41,928 bases of DNA from Opitutales bacterium (GTDB taxonomy: Bacteria > Verrucomicrobiota > Verrucomicrobiia > Opitutales > Oceanipulchritudinaceae). Below are positions 24,087-33,337 of this stretch, piece by piece. The translations under genes and the position numbers were made by a program. The DNA lies in NCBI GenBank assembly GCA_020831525.1, contig JAFIGH010000039.1, positions 1 to 41,928 of the forward strand. Reading direction: 5' to 3'. A model generated the notes under the pieces. It was not told where the DNA came from, ran no database searches, and was given only the letters and a program-made list of their open reading frames with translations. Every line of letters starts with the position of its first letter. Within the stretch, counting starts at the first letter, position 1.

Positions 24087-25083
24087 CGAGCACCTCCTCA
24101 AGGCTGGGAAGTTCGCAGTCGGAGTCCCGCACCCAGTGTGTATCCGAAACCTGGACCATCGGCGGCGGCGTGTGGTCATACTTGCCCCCGCTGCGGATGC
24201 CTTTGCGCAGGGCAAAGGCGTCGCCGGGAATCAGCTGCGACAGGTCGGGGGGCATGCCCGGGATGGTGTAGAGCGGCTTGCCCTTCGTTCCAAGCGACGG
24301 GATCGAGCGCTTCAATGCAATTGTGTAGGGATGCGCCGCGCGCTTGAAGATATCGTCGGCTGTGCCGCTTTCCACGATCTTGCCGGCATACATGACGTTG
24401 ATCCGGTCGCACATACCCGCGACGACGCCAAGGTCGTGCGTGATGAGAATGACCGCGCTGTTATTCGCCCGCTGCCGCTCCTTGATGAGTTCGAGAATCT
24501 GCGCCTGCACCGTCACATCAAGCGCCGTCGACGGCTCGTCCGCGATGAGCAACTCCGGGTGGGTGATCATCGCCATGGCGATCATCACACGCTGGCGCAT
24601 GCCCCCGGAAAACTCGTGCGGGTAAAAATGGACGCGGCGCTCCGGCTCCGTGATGCCGACTTCGCGTAGCGACTGAATCGCCCTCTCCAGTGCCTCTTTT
24701 TTTCCAATTCCCTTCTCATGAAGAAAGAGCGGCTCCATGATCTGCGTCGAAACCCGCAGGTAGGGATTGAGCGAGGTCATGGGGTCTTGGAAGATCATCG
24801 AGATCCGCTTGCCGCGGATGGACTGCAGGACCTTCGGCGGGCAATCCAAGAGATCCGTCGCACCGTCGAAGACGGCACTCCCTTTTTCGATACGGCCCGG
24901 CGGCATGGGGATGAGCCCGAGCATGGAATAGCAGGTGACCGACTTGCCCGAACCCGACTCGCCCACGATACCGAGCGTCTCCCCGCGGTTGAGCGAAAAC
25001 GAAACGCCGTCGACCGCACGCACCACACCATTGCGGGTGTGAAAATAGGTTGTCAGATCGCGGACTTCGAGGAGAGGAGGCAT
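24076..25083 (-). CDS. oppD: Oligopeptide ABC transporter ATP-binding protein OppD/DppD
   Basis: The partner ATPase of the importer, 335 residues. It has Walker A GESGSGKS (41-48), MIFQDPMTSLNP, SGGMRQR, Walker B LLIADEP, ALDVTVQAQIL and LITHDLGVV, followed by the HPYTIALKRSIPSL extension typical of OppD/DppD. Its ATG overlaps the oppC stop by one base (TGATG), and its end overlaps oppF by 11 bases, so the two ATPases are probably made in fixed ratio. Confidence 0.93.
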   Translation of the reverse strand: MPPLLEVRDLTTYFHTRNGVVRAVDGVSFSLNRGETLGIVGESGSGKSVTCYSMLGLIPMPPGRIEKGSAVFDGATDLLDCPPKVLQSIRGKRISMIFQDPMTSLNPYLRVSTQIMEPLFLHEKGIGKKEALERAIQSLREVGITEPERRVHFYPHEFSGGMRQRVMIAMAMITHPELLIADEPSTALDVTVQAQILELIKERQRANNSAVILITHDLGVVAGMCDRINVMYAGKIVESGTADDIFKRAAHPYTIALKRSIPSLGTKGKPLYTIPGMPPDLSQLIPGDAFALRKGIRSGGKYDHTPPPMVQVSDTHWVRDSDCELPSLEEVLDEC

Positions 25084-26006
25084 CAGTCTTTGCTCGATTT
25101 CGGGTCAAGGGCGTCGCGCAGGCCGTCGCCGAGGAAGTTCAGGCAGAAAAGCGTGAGGCTAAAGAAAAAGGCCGGAATTACGAGCAGGTGCGGGTAGAGT
25201 TGAATGTTGTCCGCCCCCAGCTTGATGAGCGAACCCCACGAGGGTTGCGGCGGCTGCACCCCGAGCCCGAGGAAACTGAGAAAGCTCTCAAGCAGCATCA
25301 CCGACGGCACGGTGAGGGTGGCATACACCGTCACGACCCCGAGCACGTTGGGAATGAGATGGCGAAAGAGGATGCGCCGCGTGCCGTAGCCCAGCGAAAC
25401 CGCCGCCTCGATGAACTCCTGCTCCTTCAGGCTTTTCACCTGCCCGTGCACGATCCGCGCCATCGTGAGCCACTCCACCGCCCCGATGGCGATAAAGAGC
25501 AGGAGCAGGCTGCGCTCAAAAATTGTCATCAGCAGAATGACGAAGATCGTGAACGGCATCGCGTAGAGAATGTCGACCGAACGCATCATCACGGCCTCCG
25601 CCTTGCCGCCCGCGTAGGCCGCCGCCGCCCCATAGGTCACTCCAATGAGAAGCGAGACACACGTTGCAATGATGCCGACCGTGAGCGACACCCGCCCGCC
25701 CACGAGCACCCGCGTCAGCTGGTCGCGCCCGAGGTCGTCCGTGCCAAACCAGTGCTGCCAGCTCGGCCCCTGCAGCGTCCGCTCCAAGTCCTGCTCCACG
25801 TAGCTGTAGGGTGTGAATACCGGGCCCGCAAAACACAGCGCGGCGATGACGATCAGCGTCCAGAAACTGAAGAGCGCCAGCTTGTTCTTGCGCAACCGCG
25901 CCCAGGCATCCTGCCACAGCGACGATCCCTTCTCGATCTGCTCCGGATCGATGGGCAGGTCGGGCAGTCGCTTTCCGTCGGGGCTGAGGTTCTTCGGAAA
26001 GGCCAT
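25083..26006 (-). CDS. oppC: Oligopeptide ABC transporter permease OppC/DppC
   Basis: Inner-membrane permease of 307 residues with a cytoplasmic N-terminal extension and about six membrane helices. It shows FGTDDLGRDQLTRVLVGGR, characteristic of the OppC/DppC family, and the EAA loop EAAVSLGYGTRRILFRHLIPN that contacts the ATPases, then LLESFLSFLGLGVQPPQPSWG. It ends in LGDGLRDALDP as usual. It is separated from oppB by four bases and fused by a one-base overlap to oppD. Confidence 0.93.
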   Translation of the reverse strand: MAFPKNLSPDGKRLPDLPIDPEQIEKGSSLWQDAWARLRKNKLALFSFWTLIVIAALCFAGPVFTPYSYVEQDLERTLQGPSWQHWFGTDDLGRDQLTRVLVGGRVSLTVGIIATCVSLLIGVTYGAAAAYAGGKAEAVMMRSVDILYAMPFTIFVILLMTIFERSLLLLFIAIGAVEWLTMARIVHGQVKSLKEQEFIEAAVSLGYGTRRILFRHLIPNVLGVVTVYATLTVPSVMLLESFLSFLGLGVQPPQPSWGSLIKLGADNIQLYPHLLVIPAFFFSLTLFCLNFLGDGLRDALDPKSSKD

Positions 26007-26010
26007 GGCG

Positions 26011-26985
26011 TCAGTCCTCGAAACGGAGCCGGGGGTTGAGGATCACCTGCACGATGTCCACAGTCAGGTTGGCAAGGGTGATGAGCACGGCATAGACCGA
26101 CACCGTGCCGAGGACGAGAAAGTAGTCCCGGTTGAAGGCCGACTGCACAAACTGGCGGCCAAGGCCCGGAATCTGAAAAATAGTCTCCACGACGAACGAG
26201 CCGCTGATCACGCCCGCGAGCGCAGGCCCCATGTAGGTGACGACCGGCAGAAGCCCCCCGCGCAGGGTGTGCTTGAAGATGATCTTGCCGTAGGGCACGC
26301 CTTTCGCCTGCGCCGTGCGGATGAAATCCTGCGAAAGGATCTCCAGCATGCCGCCGCGGGTGATGCGCGCGATGACGGCGGCGTAAACCAGCCCCAGCGT
26401 CACAGCCGGCAGCACGCGGTCTGCGGGCACAAACCATCCCGATACATTGAACCATCCCAGCCAGACACCGAAGATCAGCGCGAGAATGGGCCCCATGACG
26501 AAGGTGGGCAGGCAGATACCCGCCATCGCCACCGACATCGGCACATAGTCGAGAGCCGTGTTGCGGAAGACCGAAGCCGTCATGCCCGCCGAGACACCGA
26601 AGAGAATAGCGATAAGCAGCGCCCATGCTCCCAGCTCGAACGATACCGGAAACGTTTCCGCGATGATCTGGTTTACGGTGCGCGCGCTCGTGTAGGAGGG
26701 GCCGAGATCGATCCCGAAAGCGTTGAGCAGCGGATCCTCCGTGAAGAGCTTGTCCGGCCGGAAGCGCTTCGGCGCGGCTCCCTGCAGGTAGCGCCAGTAC
26801 TGTTCCACGGCGGGGCGGTCGAGGCCGTAGTGCTCGAGGATGCGCTGCTGGATGTAGTCGGGGATGCGCCGCTCCGAGCTGAAGGGGTCCCCCGGCGCAA
26901 GCCGCACCATGAAGAAGGTGATCGTGACGACAATAAAGATGACGACGACCGACTGGAGAATGCGGTTGAAGATGAAGCGGAACAT
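26011..26985 (-). CDS. oppB: Oligopeptide ABC transporter permease OppB/DppB
   Basis: Inner-membrane permease of 324 residues. It begins MFRFIFNRILQSVVVIFIVV with MVRLAPGDPF, the typical OppB/DppB start, and carries the EAA-type loop RTAQAKGVPYGKIIFKH and FVVETIFQIPGLG. There is an insert of about 30 residues after the first helix (YWRYLQGAAPKRFRPDKLFTED) in the periplasmic loop, commonly variable in this family. It lies 26 bases after oppA and four before oppC. Confidence 0.93.
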   Translation of the reverse strand: MFRFIFNRILQSVVVIFIVVTITFFMVRLAPGDPFSSERRIPDYIQQRILEHYGLDRPAVEQYWRYLQGAAPKRFRPDKLFTEDPLLNAFGIDLGPSYTSARTVNQIIAETFPVSFELGAWALLIAILFGVSAGMTASVFRNTALDYVPMSVAMAGICLPTFVMGPILALIFGVWLGWFNVSGWFVPADRVLPAVTLGLVYAAVIARITRGGMLEILSQDFIRTAQAKGVPYGKIIFKHTLRGGLLPVVTYMGPALAGVISGSFVVETIFQIPGLGRQFVQSAFNRDYFLVLGTVSVYAVLITLANLTVDIVQVILNPRLRFED

Positions 26986-27011
26986 GAGGCGGGGAGATCA
27001 GGACTTCGCGC

Positions 27012-28637
27012 TCACTCCAAGTAGAGGTATTTGTAGGGCCGGTTGTCGAGAAGCTTGGGATTCCAGCCCCGCACCTCGGGCCGGATTAGATAAATCCGGT
27101 TGTAGTGGTAGACCGGGATGACCGGCATCGCTTCCATGAGGATCTCCTCCGCCTCAATGAGCGCGGCGTAGTGCTCTTCCTGCGTTTCCGAACGGAAAGC
27201 TTTCCGTATGAGCTCATCGTACCGCTCGTTCGACCAGCCGGTGTTGTTGTTGCCGTTGTCCGACGTCCACAGTTCGAGGAAAGTGATGGGATCCATGTAG
27301 TCGCCGATCCAGCCCGCGCGGGACAGGTCGAAGTCCAGCTGCGACTGCGCTTCCAGGTACACGCGCCACTCCTTGTTCTCCAGCTGGAAATCGATGCCCA
27401 GCTCACGGTTCCACATCGAGACGACCGCCTCCGCGATCTTGCGGTGGTCCTCCAGCGTGTTGAAGAGGAGAAACTTGCGTGGGAAACCGTGACCTTCCGG
27501 AAAGCCCGCCTCGGCAAGCAGTCGGCGCGCCGCCTCCGGATCGTGCGCCACGAGTCGCCGCCGCGGAAAGTCATCGAAGCCGGGCGGCACAAAGGCGTAG
27601 GCCGGCGTCTGGTCGCCCAGCGTGACGCGGTTCACAATCGCCTCGCGGTCCATCGACATGGCGAGCGCGCGCCGCACACGGGCATCGTCAAAGGGCGGAC
27701 GCGTCGTATTGAAACGGTAGAAATAGGTCCCGAGGTAGGGCTCGAGCCGAAGCTCGTCCGGACGCGTCCGGCGCAAATTCGAAATATCGTTCGACGGCAC
27801 CGTATTCGTCACATGGAGGCGGCCCGATGCATACATGCGCTGCTCCGTATTCACGTCCTCGATCGCCATGAAATAGATCTCGTTCAGGCGCACGCGGTCG
27901 CGGTCCCAGTAGGTCGGGCTCTTCGTCACGCGGATATACTGGTTCACCCGCCACTCCTCGAGGACAAACGGTCCGTTGCCCACGAAGCGTCCCTGTAGTG
28001 TCCACGGCGACGAGCGGTCCAGCCGACCCGTCCCGTACGCCTCCACCGTCGGCGGATGCACCGGATACCACGCGTAGTGCTTCAGCATCCCGAGAAAAAA
28101 CGGCGTCGGCCCGACAAGGCGAATGCGCAGCGTCCGCTCATCCAGCGCCTCCACGCCGACCGCCGAGAAATCCGTCAGCTCCCCGCGGTGAAACTCCTCG
28201 GCGTTCTCCATCGAGTAGAGCATCTCCACGTATTCCGCCCCGAACTCCGGCGTGAGCATCCGCTCGTAGGACCAAACAAAATCGTGCGCCGTGACCGGAT
28301 CGCCGTTCGACCAAAGCGCGTCCTCGCGCAGAAAGAATGTCCACTCCGAGTAATCCTCGTTCGGCTCCCACCGCTCCGCCACGCCCGGCTCCGGCAGCTC
28401 GTCGTCCGTCGGATGGTACGCGATCAGACCCTCGATCAACGATGAAATGATCTTGTTCTCCGTCACCCCCGTCGCCACCTGCGGATCCAGCGTCTTCGGT
28501 TCCGACCCGTTGCCCTTCAGCAAAACTCCCTGCGCCGTCGCCTCCTCCACATCCGGTATACCCCCGCCGCACCCCGCCAGCAATGCCGCCGCCAGCGCAA
28601 CGCAACCCCGAAAATCAATCCGTCCTAAGCGTATCAT
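27012..28637 (-). CDS. oppA: Oligopeptide-binding lipoprotein (SBP family 5)
   Basis: The substrate-binding component, 541 residues. An N-terminal lipobox LLAGC (C23) indicates a lipoprotein anchored in the membrane. Family-5 hallmarks are NGSEPKTLDPQVATG, LIEGLIAY, WTFFLREDALWSNGDPVTAHDFVWSY and FNTTRPPFDDARVRRALAMS. The peptide preference cannot be read from sequence. It is the first gene of the five-gene opp operon, so its promoter should lie in 28638-28755, which it shares with the divergent transposase. Confidence 0.93.
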   Translation of the reverse strand: MIRLGRIDFRGCVALAAALLAGCGGGIPDVEEATAQGVLLKGNGSEPKTLDPQVATGVTENKIISSLIEGLIAYHPTDDELPEPGVAERWEPNEDYSEWTFFLREDALWSNGDPVTAHDFVWSYERMLTPEFGAEYVEMLYSMENAEEFHRGELTDFSAVGVEALDERTLRIRLVGPTPFFLGMLKHYAWYPVHPPTVEAYGTGRLDRSSPWTLQGRFVGNGPFVLEEWRVNQYIRVTKSPTYWDRDRVRLNEIYFMAIEDVNTEQRMYASGRLHVTNTVPSNDISNLRRTRPDELRLEPYLGTYFYRFNTTRPPFDDARVRRALAMSMDREAIVNRVTLGDQTPAYAFVPPGFDDFPRRRLVAHDPEAARRLLAEAGFPEGHGFPRKFLLFNTLEDHRKIAEAVVSMWNRELGIDFQLENKEWRVYLEAQSQLDFDLSRAGWIGDYMDPITFLELWTSDNGNNNTGWSNERYDELIRKAFRSETQEEHYAALIEAEEILMEAMPVIPVYHYNRIYLIRPEVRGWNPKLLDNRPYKYLYLE

Positions 28638-28700
28638 CCGGCCAGCAAAACCCCTCCCCCCGACAACCTCAAGCCATGCCGCATAAAAAACACACTTTTA

Positions 28701-28725
28701 TTAACCCGGTTAAAAAAAATTGACA
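28701..28725. promoter_or_regulatory. Palindrome and A-rich TTGACA block between oppA and the RAYT
   Basis: TTAACCCGGTTAA (28701-28713) is a perfect 13-base palindrome about a central base. It overlaps GTTAAAAAAAATTGACA (28709-28725), which matches 15 of 17 bases upstream of the left RAYT. The TTGACA lies 30 bases before the ATG at 28756. This could be the transposase promoter, an oppA operator, or an element end. Confidence 0.4.
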
Positions 28726-28755
28726 TTGTGCACATTCCACGCTCCGCTGCTGTCC

Positions 28756-29769
28756 ATGAAGTCAACAGACACCCCTGCGAATCGGTTACGTCGGATTGTC
28801 GTATCGGGCCGGGACGCGGTTTACCATGTGGTCACCCGCACCGCCGGGCAGGCGTTTCTTTTCGGCGCGCGAGAAAAGGAGATGTTTCGCGCCCACCTTC
28901 GGGCGACGGCGCTTTTCTGCGGGGTGGAAGTGCTGACCTTCTGCCTGCTCGACAACCATGTGCACTTGCTGATACGCATCCCCGGCGAAAAGCCCGAACT
29001 CACTGATGAAGAATTGCTTGAGCGATCCGACGGGCTCTACGGCGGAGAACTGCACAGCCGCCACGCGCTCACGATCGACGACATCCGCGAGGCCCTTGCC
29101 TTCGGCGGCGAAGTTCGCGAGCGGATGCGGGCAAAACTGATCGGGAGGATGTGCGACTTGCCGATGTTTGTGAAGCTTCTGAAGCAGCGGTTTTCCATCT
29201 GGTACAACCGCACGCACGACCGCCATGGCACGCTCTGGTCGGGGCGCTTCACCAGTATTTTGGTCGAGGGTAAGGGACTGCCCGTCGCCGTCGTGGCGGC
29301 ATATATCGACCTCAACGCCGTCCGCGCGGGCATCGTCGACGATCCCGCGAAATACCGTTGGTGCGGCTATGCCGAAGCGGTTGCCGGTGTAAAGTCCGCT
29401 TGCGCGGGACTCCACGCCATTGCCGGAGGCAACACCCCCGCAGACGGCGTCGCCCGCTACGGCGTGCTCCTCTACTACAAGGGCAGAGCCCCCGGGCGCG
29501 GCAAACCGCGGGATGCACGCATTCCGCCTGAGCTGATGGAGGCGGTGTGCCAGCGGTTCGGTTCGCTGACACCGTTCGGACAACTTCGCGCGCGAATGCG
29601 GTATGCCACCCAAGGCGCAATCCTCGGGACAGCGGCGTTCATCGAGTCATGGTTCCAGGAACACCGCTCCCACTTCGGCAAGCGCCGCTCCGGACCCCGC
29701 AAAATCCGTGGCGGCGACTGGGACGGACTCCACAGCTTCCGCGATCTACAGAGCCCCGACCGCCCATAG
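28756..29769 (+). CDS. REP-associated tyrosine transposase (RAYT), intact
   Basis: The 337-residue HUH transposase belongs to the Y1_Tnp family. It shows AVYHVVTRTAGQAFLF, VEVLTFCLLDNHVHLLIRIP with the HUH pair H68/H70, then FVKLLKQRFSIWYNRTHDRHGTLWSGRF with the nucleophile Tyr150, and VVAAYIDLNAVRAGIVDDPAKYRW. A C-terminal extension of about 120 residues is basic at its end. RAYTs are single-copy domesticated transposases thought to spread or maintain REP palindromes. ATG at 28756 was chosen; a TTG at 28720 is the end of the TTGACA motif. No flanking inverted repeats typical of an IS were found, which fits a RAYT. Confidence 0.92.
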   Translation: MKSTDTPANRLRRIVVSGRDAVYHVVTRTAGQAFLFGAREKEMFRAHLRATALFCGVEVLTFCLLDNHVHLLIRIPGEKPELTDEELLERSDGLYGGELHSRHALTIDDIREALAFGGEVRERMRAKLIGRMCDLPMFVKLLKQRFSIWYNRTHDRHGTLWSGRFTSILVEGKGLPVAVVAAYIDLNAVRAGIVDDPAKYRWCGYAEAVAGVKSACAGLHAIAGGNTPADGVARYGVLLYYKGRAPGRGKPRDARIPPELMEAVCQRFGSLTPFGQLRARMRYATQGAILGTAAFIESWFQEHRSHFGKRRSGPRKIRGGDWDGLHSFRDLQSPDRP

Positions 29770-29915
29770 ACGCCTTGCGGGCACCGCCGTCCCCACTTCG
29801 ATTCTCGCGAGTCTCGGTTCTCCGGATTTCAGAATCGCGGACCAATGTCGCGTTCCCCACTCTTTCCGGTTGCTCCCCGCCGGATTTTCCGCATGCCTTC
29901 CCTCAACAAACGGAT

Positions 29916-29992
29916 CGGGGTGTAGCGCAGCCTGGTAGCGCATCTGCTTTGGGAGCAGAGGGTCGCAGGTTCAAATCCTGTCGCCCCGACCA
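29916..29992 (+). tRNA. tRNA-Pro, anticodon UGG
   Basis: A full cloverleaf can be drawn. The acceptor arm CGGGGTG (29916-29922) pairs with CGCCCCG (29982-29988); the D arm lies in GTAGCGCAGCCTGGTAGCGC. The anticodon stem TCTGC/GCAGA encloses TTTGGGA with anticodon TGG, and the T arm holds GGTTCAAATCC. The discriminator is A and the 3' CCA is encoded. The gene stands alone after the transposase. Confidence 0.97.
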
Positions 29993-30146
29993 TTTTCGGC
30001 CAAAGTTTGCGCGGCGCGGGATCGTGGACCGTTTGCATGATTGAGACCGCAGACCGGCGAATGCCACGGCCACAACCCGCTTCAGAATCACTGGGTCGCG
30101 CTTCGCCGCGGGCGTGGTGTGCAAGCGCGACGGGTGCGGTTGGGAG

Positions 30147-30162
30147 GGGTCCAGCCGGACCC
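30147..30162 (-). terminator. Small hairpin after tatD-like gene
   Basis: GGGTCC (30147-30152), loop AGCC, GGACCC (30157-30162), ending one base from the TatD stop codon. There is no T run, so termination is only possible, not shown. Confidence 0.3.
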
Positions 30163-30163
30163 G

Positions 30164-30976
30164 CTAGTCATCCGCCGCCGGGCCGCCCCACCAGCGGAGA
30201 AAGTTTTCAGCGGTGCGTTGTTCGAGAGCGGCGACGGTTTCGCTGCGGATTTCCGCGAGAGCGGCAAGGGCAAGGGCAAGGTTGGCCGGATGGTTGAGGG
30301 GACTGCCGTCCTCTGGATCATCGAGGTGGTTTCTGTTGAGCCGCGGCGGAGGAGGCATGGCGGGGGCGTCGGTCTCGACGAGAAGACGTTCCGCCGGGAT
30401 GTGTGCGAAGGTGTCGCGCACTCGGTGCCGCCGCGGATCCGTGAAATAGGTGGAGAAGGAAAAATATGCGCCCATGTCGACAAACGAACCAAGCATCTCC
30501 GCGGGACCGCCATAGGCATGAAGGAGAAATCCGCGCTCCGGCAGCGGTCCCGCCGCGAGGCAGTCGCGCATCGCTCCCCAGGCGCGCAGGCAATGAACCG
30601 TAAGAGGCCGGTTCAGTTCCGCCGCGATCTTCATGTGCACCCGGAAGACGCCCAGTTGGTCGTCGAGGTCGTGGCCCTCGATCCAGCGGTCGAGGCCGGT
30701 CTCTCCCACGCCCGCGCTCGGGTCGCCTTCGAGACGCAGGCACAGGCGCTCTTCCCAGCCGCGGCGTCGGCCCGCGATCTTCCATGGATGCAAGCCGTAG
30801 ACGGGATGCACCCCTGGATGCTCCGCAAGCCGCGCGACGGCGTCCCAGTCCGCCTCATCCGTGGCATTGACGGCGCACGCGTAGGCCCCGGAACGCTCCC
30901 GCAACCACGCGGGCACATCAAAACCGGCCGCGGCAAAGCGGGGATCCTGCAGGTGGGTGTGGGCGTCGCAGCGCAC
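30164..30976 (-). CDS. TatD family metal-dependent hydrolase
   Basis: TatD proteins are two-metal TIM-barrel hydrolases; several are 3'-5' DNA or RNA exonucleases. The 270-residue product begins with VRCDAHTHLQDPRF (metal ligands H6 and H8) and has GLHPWKI, GVGETGLDRW with the bridging Glu, TVHCLRAW, LLHAYGG and LLVETDAPAM with the catalytic Asp. The start is GTG at 30976, preceded by AGGGGG at proper spacing; an upstream ATG at 31033 lies within sufE. It begins 13 bases after sufE. The nucleic-acid role is from family knowledge, not proven here. Confidence 0.88.
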   Translation of the reverse strand: MRCDAHTHLQDPRFAAAGFDVPAWLRERSGAYACAVNATDEADWDAVARLAEHPGVHPVYGLHPWKIAGRRRGWEERLCLRLEGDPSAGVGETGLDRWIEGHDLDDQLGVFRVHMKIAAELNRPLTVHCLRAWGAMRDCLAAGPLPERGFLLHAYGGPAEMLGSFVDMGAYFSFSTYFTDPRRHRVRDTFAHIPAERLLVETDAPAMPPPPRLNRNHLDDPEDGSPLNHPANLALALAALAEIRSETVAALEQRTAENFLRWWGGPAADD

Positions 30977-30989
30977 GCTGCCCCCTGCT

Positions 30990-31442
30990 TCAGGCGCGGG
31001 CGGTTTCGTCCGCCGCGAGCGCGTGCACGGCAAACGCCTTCATGCGCTTGTAGACTTGGGTGAGGCCGTTGCGCCGGTTGGGCGAAAGGTGCTGGGTGAT
31101 GCCGAACTCCTCCAGAAAATCCGGCTCGCGCGCGACAACGCACTCCGGCGGCTCTCCACTGTAGAGATCGCAAAGGAGCGCAGCGATGCCTTTGACGATA
31201 GCCGAGTCGGCCTCGACGCGAAACTGGCAGCGCCCGTCTTCAAGCGCTTCGAGCAAATGTACGTTGGAGACGCAGCCCTCGACCTTGCGCTCCGGTGTCT
31301 GCTCCTCCGCCGAAAGGCCGCAGTGGGTGCGCCCGAGGTCGACGAGGTAGCCGAATCGTTCGTATGCGTCGGGCAACGCCGCGAGATCCTCTTCAAGGCG
31401 TACGCGCTTTTCGTCGAATCCAATGCAGGTGGTCGATTCCAT
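30990..31442 (-). CDS. sufE: SufE family sulfur acceptor protein
   Basis: SufE takes persulfide sulfur from the cysteine desulfurase SufS and hands it to the SufBCD scaffold for iron-sulfur cluster assembly. The 150-residue protein has the active-site segment ERKVEGCVSNVHL with C57, and FGITQHLSPNRRNGL near its C-terminus, both diagnostic. SufS and SufBCD are not in this window, so it could also serve another desulfurase (as CsdE does). It is followed by the TatD-like gene on the same strand. Confidence 0.93.
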   Translation of the reverse strand: MESTTCIGFDEKRVRLEEDLAALPDAYERFGYLVDLGRTHCGLSAEEQTPERKVEGCVSNVHLLEALEDGRCQFRVEADSAIVKGIAALLCDLYSGEPPECVVAREPDFLEEFGITQHLSPNRRNGLTQVYKRMKAFAVHALAADETARA

Positions 31443-31648
31443 TATCCGATACTATGCGCGGGTTTCTCCGAAATGCGAGGAACTTTGCCATCCGGTGCGG
31501 CCCTGCGCCCGCAGCAACCGCCTAAGGGAATTCCCCAAATTCTTTCAGTAAATTCTTTATTTCGTAAAAAAGCTTTGCCGCGCCCGCCGGAAATCCCCCC
31601 AATCAAAGAACCTCAGTTGTCTACGACCGCCCCAAGACCCGCAAATGC

Positions 31649-32041
31649 ATGGCCTGCACAATCGAAATGTCGCTTACCGAAACGCCACCGCTGGAGTCCG
31701 GCTCATCCCACAACGGCAGCTTCCGGGATCACTTCTGCCGCGAACTTTCCTGCCCGCCGGAAGCGTTTGAGCGCGAAGTCATGCGCCGCTGCCTTTTCCG
31801 GCGCGCCCGCCTCCTCTATCCGTGGATTGAGTTGTTCAACGGCGACTTCTTCTTTCACGAGCGCAAGCTCATAGAGCGCATCGCGAACGAGAGAAACCTC
31901 AACGACATACGCCACGATATCGACTTTTACCAGCACAAGTTTGTCTCCATGTCGGCGCGGCGGGGTGCGTTCCGCATCCGCATTTCCGGCCAGCGCCTCA
32001 TTCGTATCGTCCGCCGCGTCATGCAGGCGGACGTGGAGTAA
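31649..32041 (+). CDS. Hypothetical protein, unknown function
   Basis: I do not recognise this 130-residue protein. It is soluble, with no signal peptide or membrane helix. It has a basic, helical look: FCRELSCPPEAFEREVMRR, RARLLYPWIELFNGDFFFHE, a charged central part (RKLIERIANERNLNDI) and a basic C-terminus (RIRISGQRLIRIVRRVM). The coding character fits its neighbours, and the upstream 200 bases are AT-rich, as for a promoter. A regulatory or nucleic-acid-binding role is possible but not shown. ATG at 31667 is an alternative start. It converges with serS. Confidence 0.75.
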   Translation: MACTIEMSLTETPPLESGSSHNGSFRDHFCRELSCPPEAFEREVMRRCLFRRARLLYPWIELFNGDFFFHERKLIERIANERNLNDIRHDIDFYQHKFVSMSARRGAFRIRISGQRLIRIVRRVMQADVE

Positions 32042-32062
32042 GCACTCCTCGGTCCCGGCGCT

Positions 32063-33337
32063 TTACCCGCGGGGAAACGTGTCCGCCCCGAACCACGGAC
32101 GAAGGGCCTTCGGCAACTTCACCCGGCCCGCCGCATCCGCATTGTTCTCCAGCAGTGCAGCGAGGACGCGCGGCACGGCGAGGCCGGATCCGTTGAGGGT
32201 GTGGACGACCTGCGGCTTACCGCTATTGTCGCGGAAACGGATGTTGGCGCGGCGCGCCTGAAAGTCGGTGAAGTTGCTGCAGCTCGACACCTCCAGCCAG
32301 CGGGCCTGACCCGCGGCCCACACCTCGAGATCGTATTGCTTGGCATGGGGGAAGCCAATGTCGCCCGCGCACATGAGGAGGGTGCGGTAGGGCAGCTCCA
32401 GCTTCTTCAAGAGACTCTCGGCATGTTCGCGCAGCGACTCGAGTTCGTCGAAACTGGTGTCAGGATAGACCCATTTGACGAGTTCCACCTTGTCGAACTG
32501 GTGTACCCTGTTGAGCCCGCGCACATCCTTGCCGTGGCTCCCCGCCTCGCGCCGGAAACAGGGCGTGTAGGCGCAGGCATAAAGCGGCAGGGCGTTCTCC
32601 GCGAGGATCTCGTCGCGATAGTAGTTGGTTACCGGCACCTCCGCCGTGGGGATCATGTAGAGCCCTTCGCCGGGCACCTCGTACATCTGCCCCTCCTTGT
32701 CCGGCAGTTGGCCGGTTGCCGTCGCACTTTCGGCGTTCACGCAGATCGGCGGCATCATTTCCGTGAAACCCGCGCGTGTGTTCTCATCTAGGAAAAACTG
32801 CAGCAATGCCCGAACGAGGCGTGCCATGTCGCCGACGAAAAACGGCCAGCCCGCGCCCGTCACCTTCGCCCCGCGTCCGAGATCGACGTATCCGGCAAAG
32901 CCCGGCAGATCCCAGTGCGGCACCGCCGCGTCGCCCGCCGCAACGGCCCCGGGATCACCCCACTCCGCGACAACGACATTGTCATCCTCGCTATCCCCGG
33001 CCGGAACGGACTCGTGCGGGAGGTTGGGTACCGCCATGAAGGCGCTCTTCCACTTCGCCTCGACCTCCGCCTGCTCAGCCTGCAGCGCCTTCACCTGCGC
33101 CGCCAAGTCGCGCATGCGCGCCACCTGCTCGCGGAACTCGTCCGAGCCCTTGGGCAGCTTGGCCATCGCGGCGTTGGCCGCCTTCTGCTCGGCGCGGCGC
33201 GTCTCCGCGTCGTGGATGATACGCCGTCGCTCCTCGTCGAGGGCGAGCACTGCGTCGATGTCACAGGCGAACTTCTTCTTCGCCACTCCCGTGCGCACGG
33301 CATCGGTATTTTCACGGAAAAACTTTAGGTCCAGCAT
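32063..33337 (-). CDS. serS: Seryl-tRNA synthetase
   Basis: SerS charges tRNA-Ser (and selenocysteine tRNA). The 424-residue class II synthetase has the N-terminal tRNA-binding coiled coil (about 30-100), the TEMMPPICVN region, ATGQLPDKEGQMY, motif 2 in CFRREAGSHGKDVRGLNRVHQF and motif 3 near the end in NGSGLAVPRVLAALLENN. ATG at 33337 gives the usual MLDLKFFREN start. The gene is alone on its strand, with an AT-rich spacer upstream. Confidence 0.97.
   Translation of the reverse strand: MLDLKFFRENTDAVRTGVAKKKFACDIDAVLALDEERRRIIHDAETRRAEQKAANAAMAKLPKGSDEFREQVARMRDLAAQVKALQAEQAEVEAKWKSAFMAVPNLPHESVPAGDSEDDNVVVAEWGDPGAVAAGDAAVPHWDLPGFAGYVDLGRGAKVTGAGWPFFVGDMARLVRALLQFFLDENTRAGFTEMMPPICVNAESATATGQLPDKEGQMYEVPGEGLYMIPTAEVPVTNYYRDEILAENALPLYACAYTPCFRREAGSHGKDVRGLNRVHQFDKVELVKWVYPDTSFDELESLREHAESLLKKLELPYRTLLMCAGDIGFPHAKQYDLEVWAAGQARWLEVSSCSNFTDFQARRANIRFRDNSGKPQVVHTLNGSGLAVPRVLAALLENNADAAGRVKLPKALRPWFGADTFPRG

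Noticed and set aside
28638-29915. Classic insertion sequence around the intact transposase
   Set aside because: No terminal inverted repeats or target duplications were found; the protein is a RAYT, which normally lacks them.
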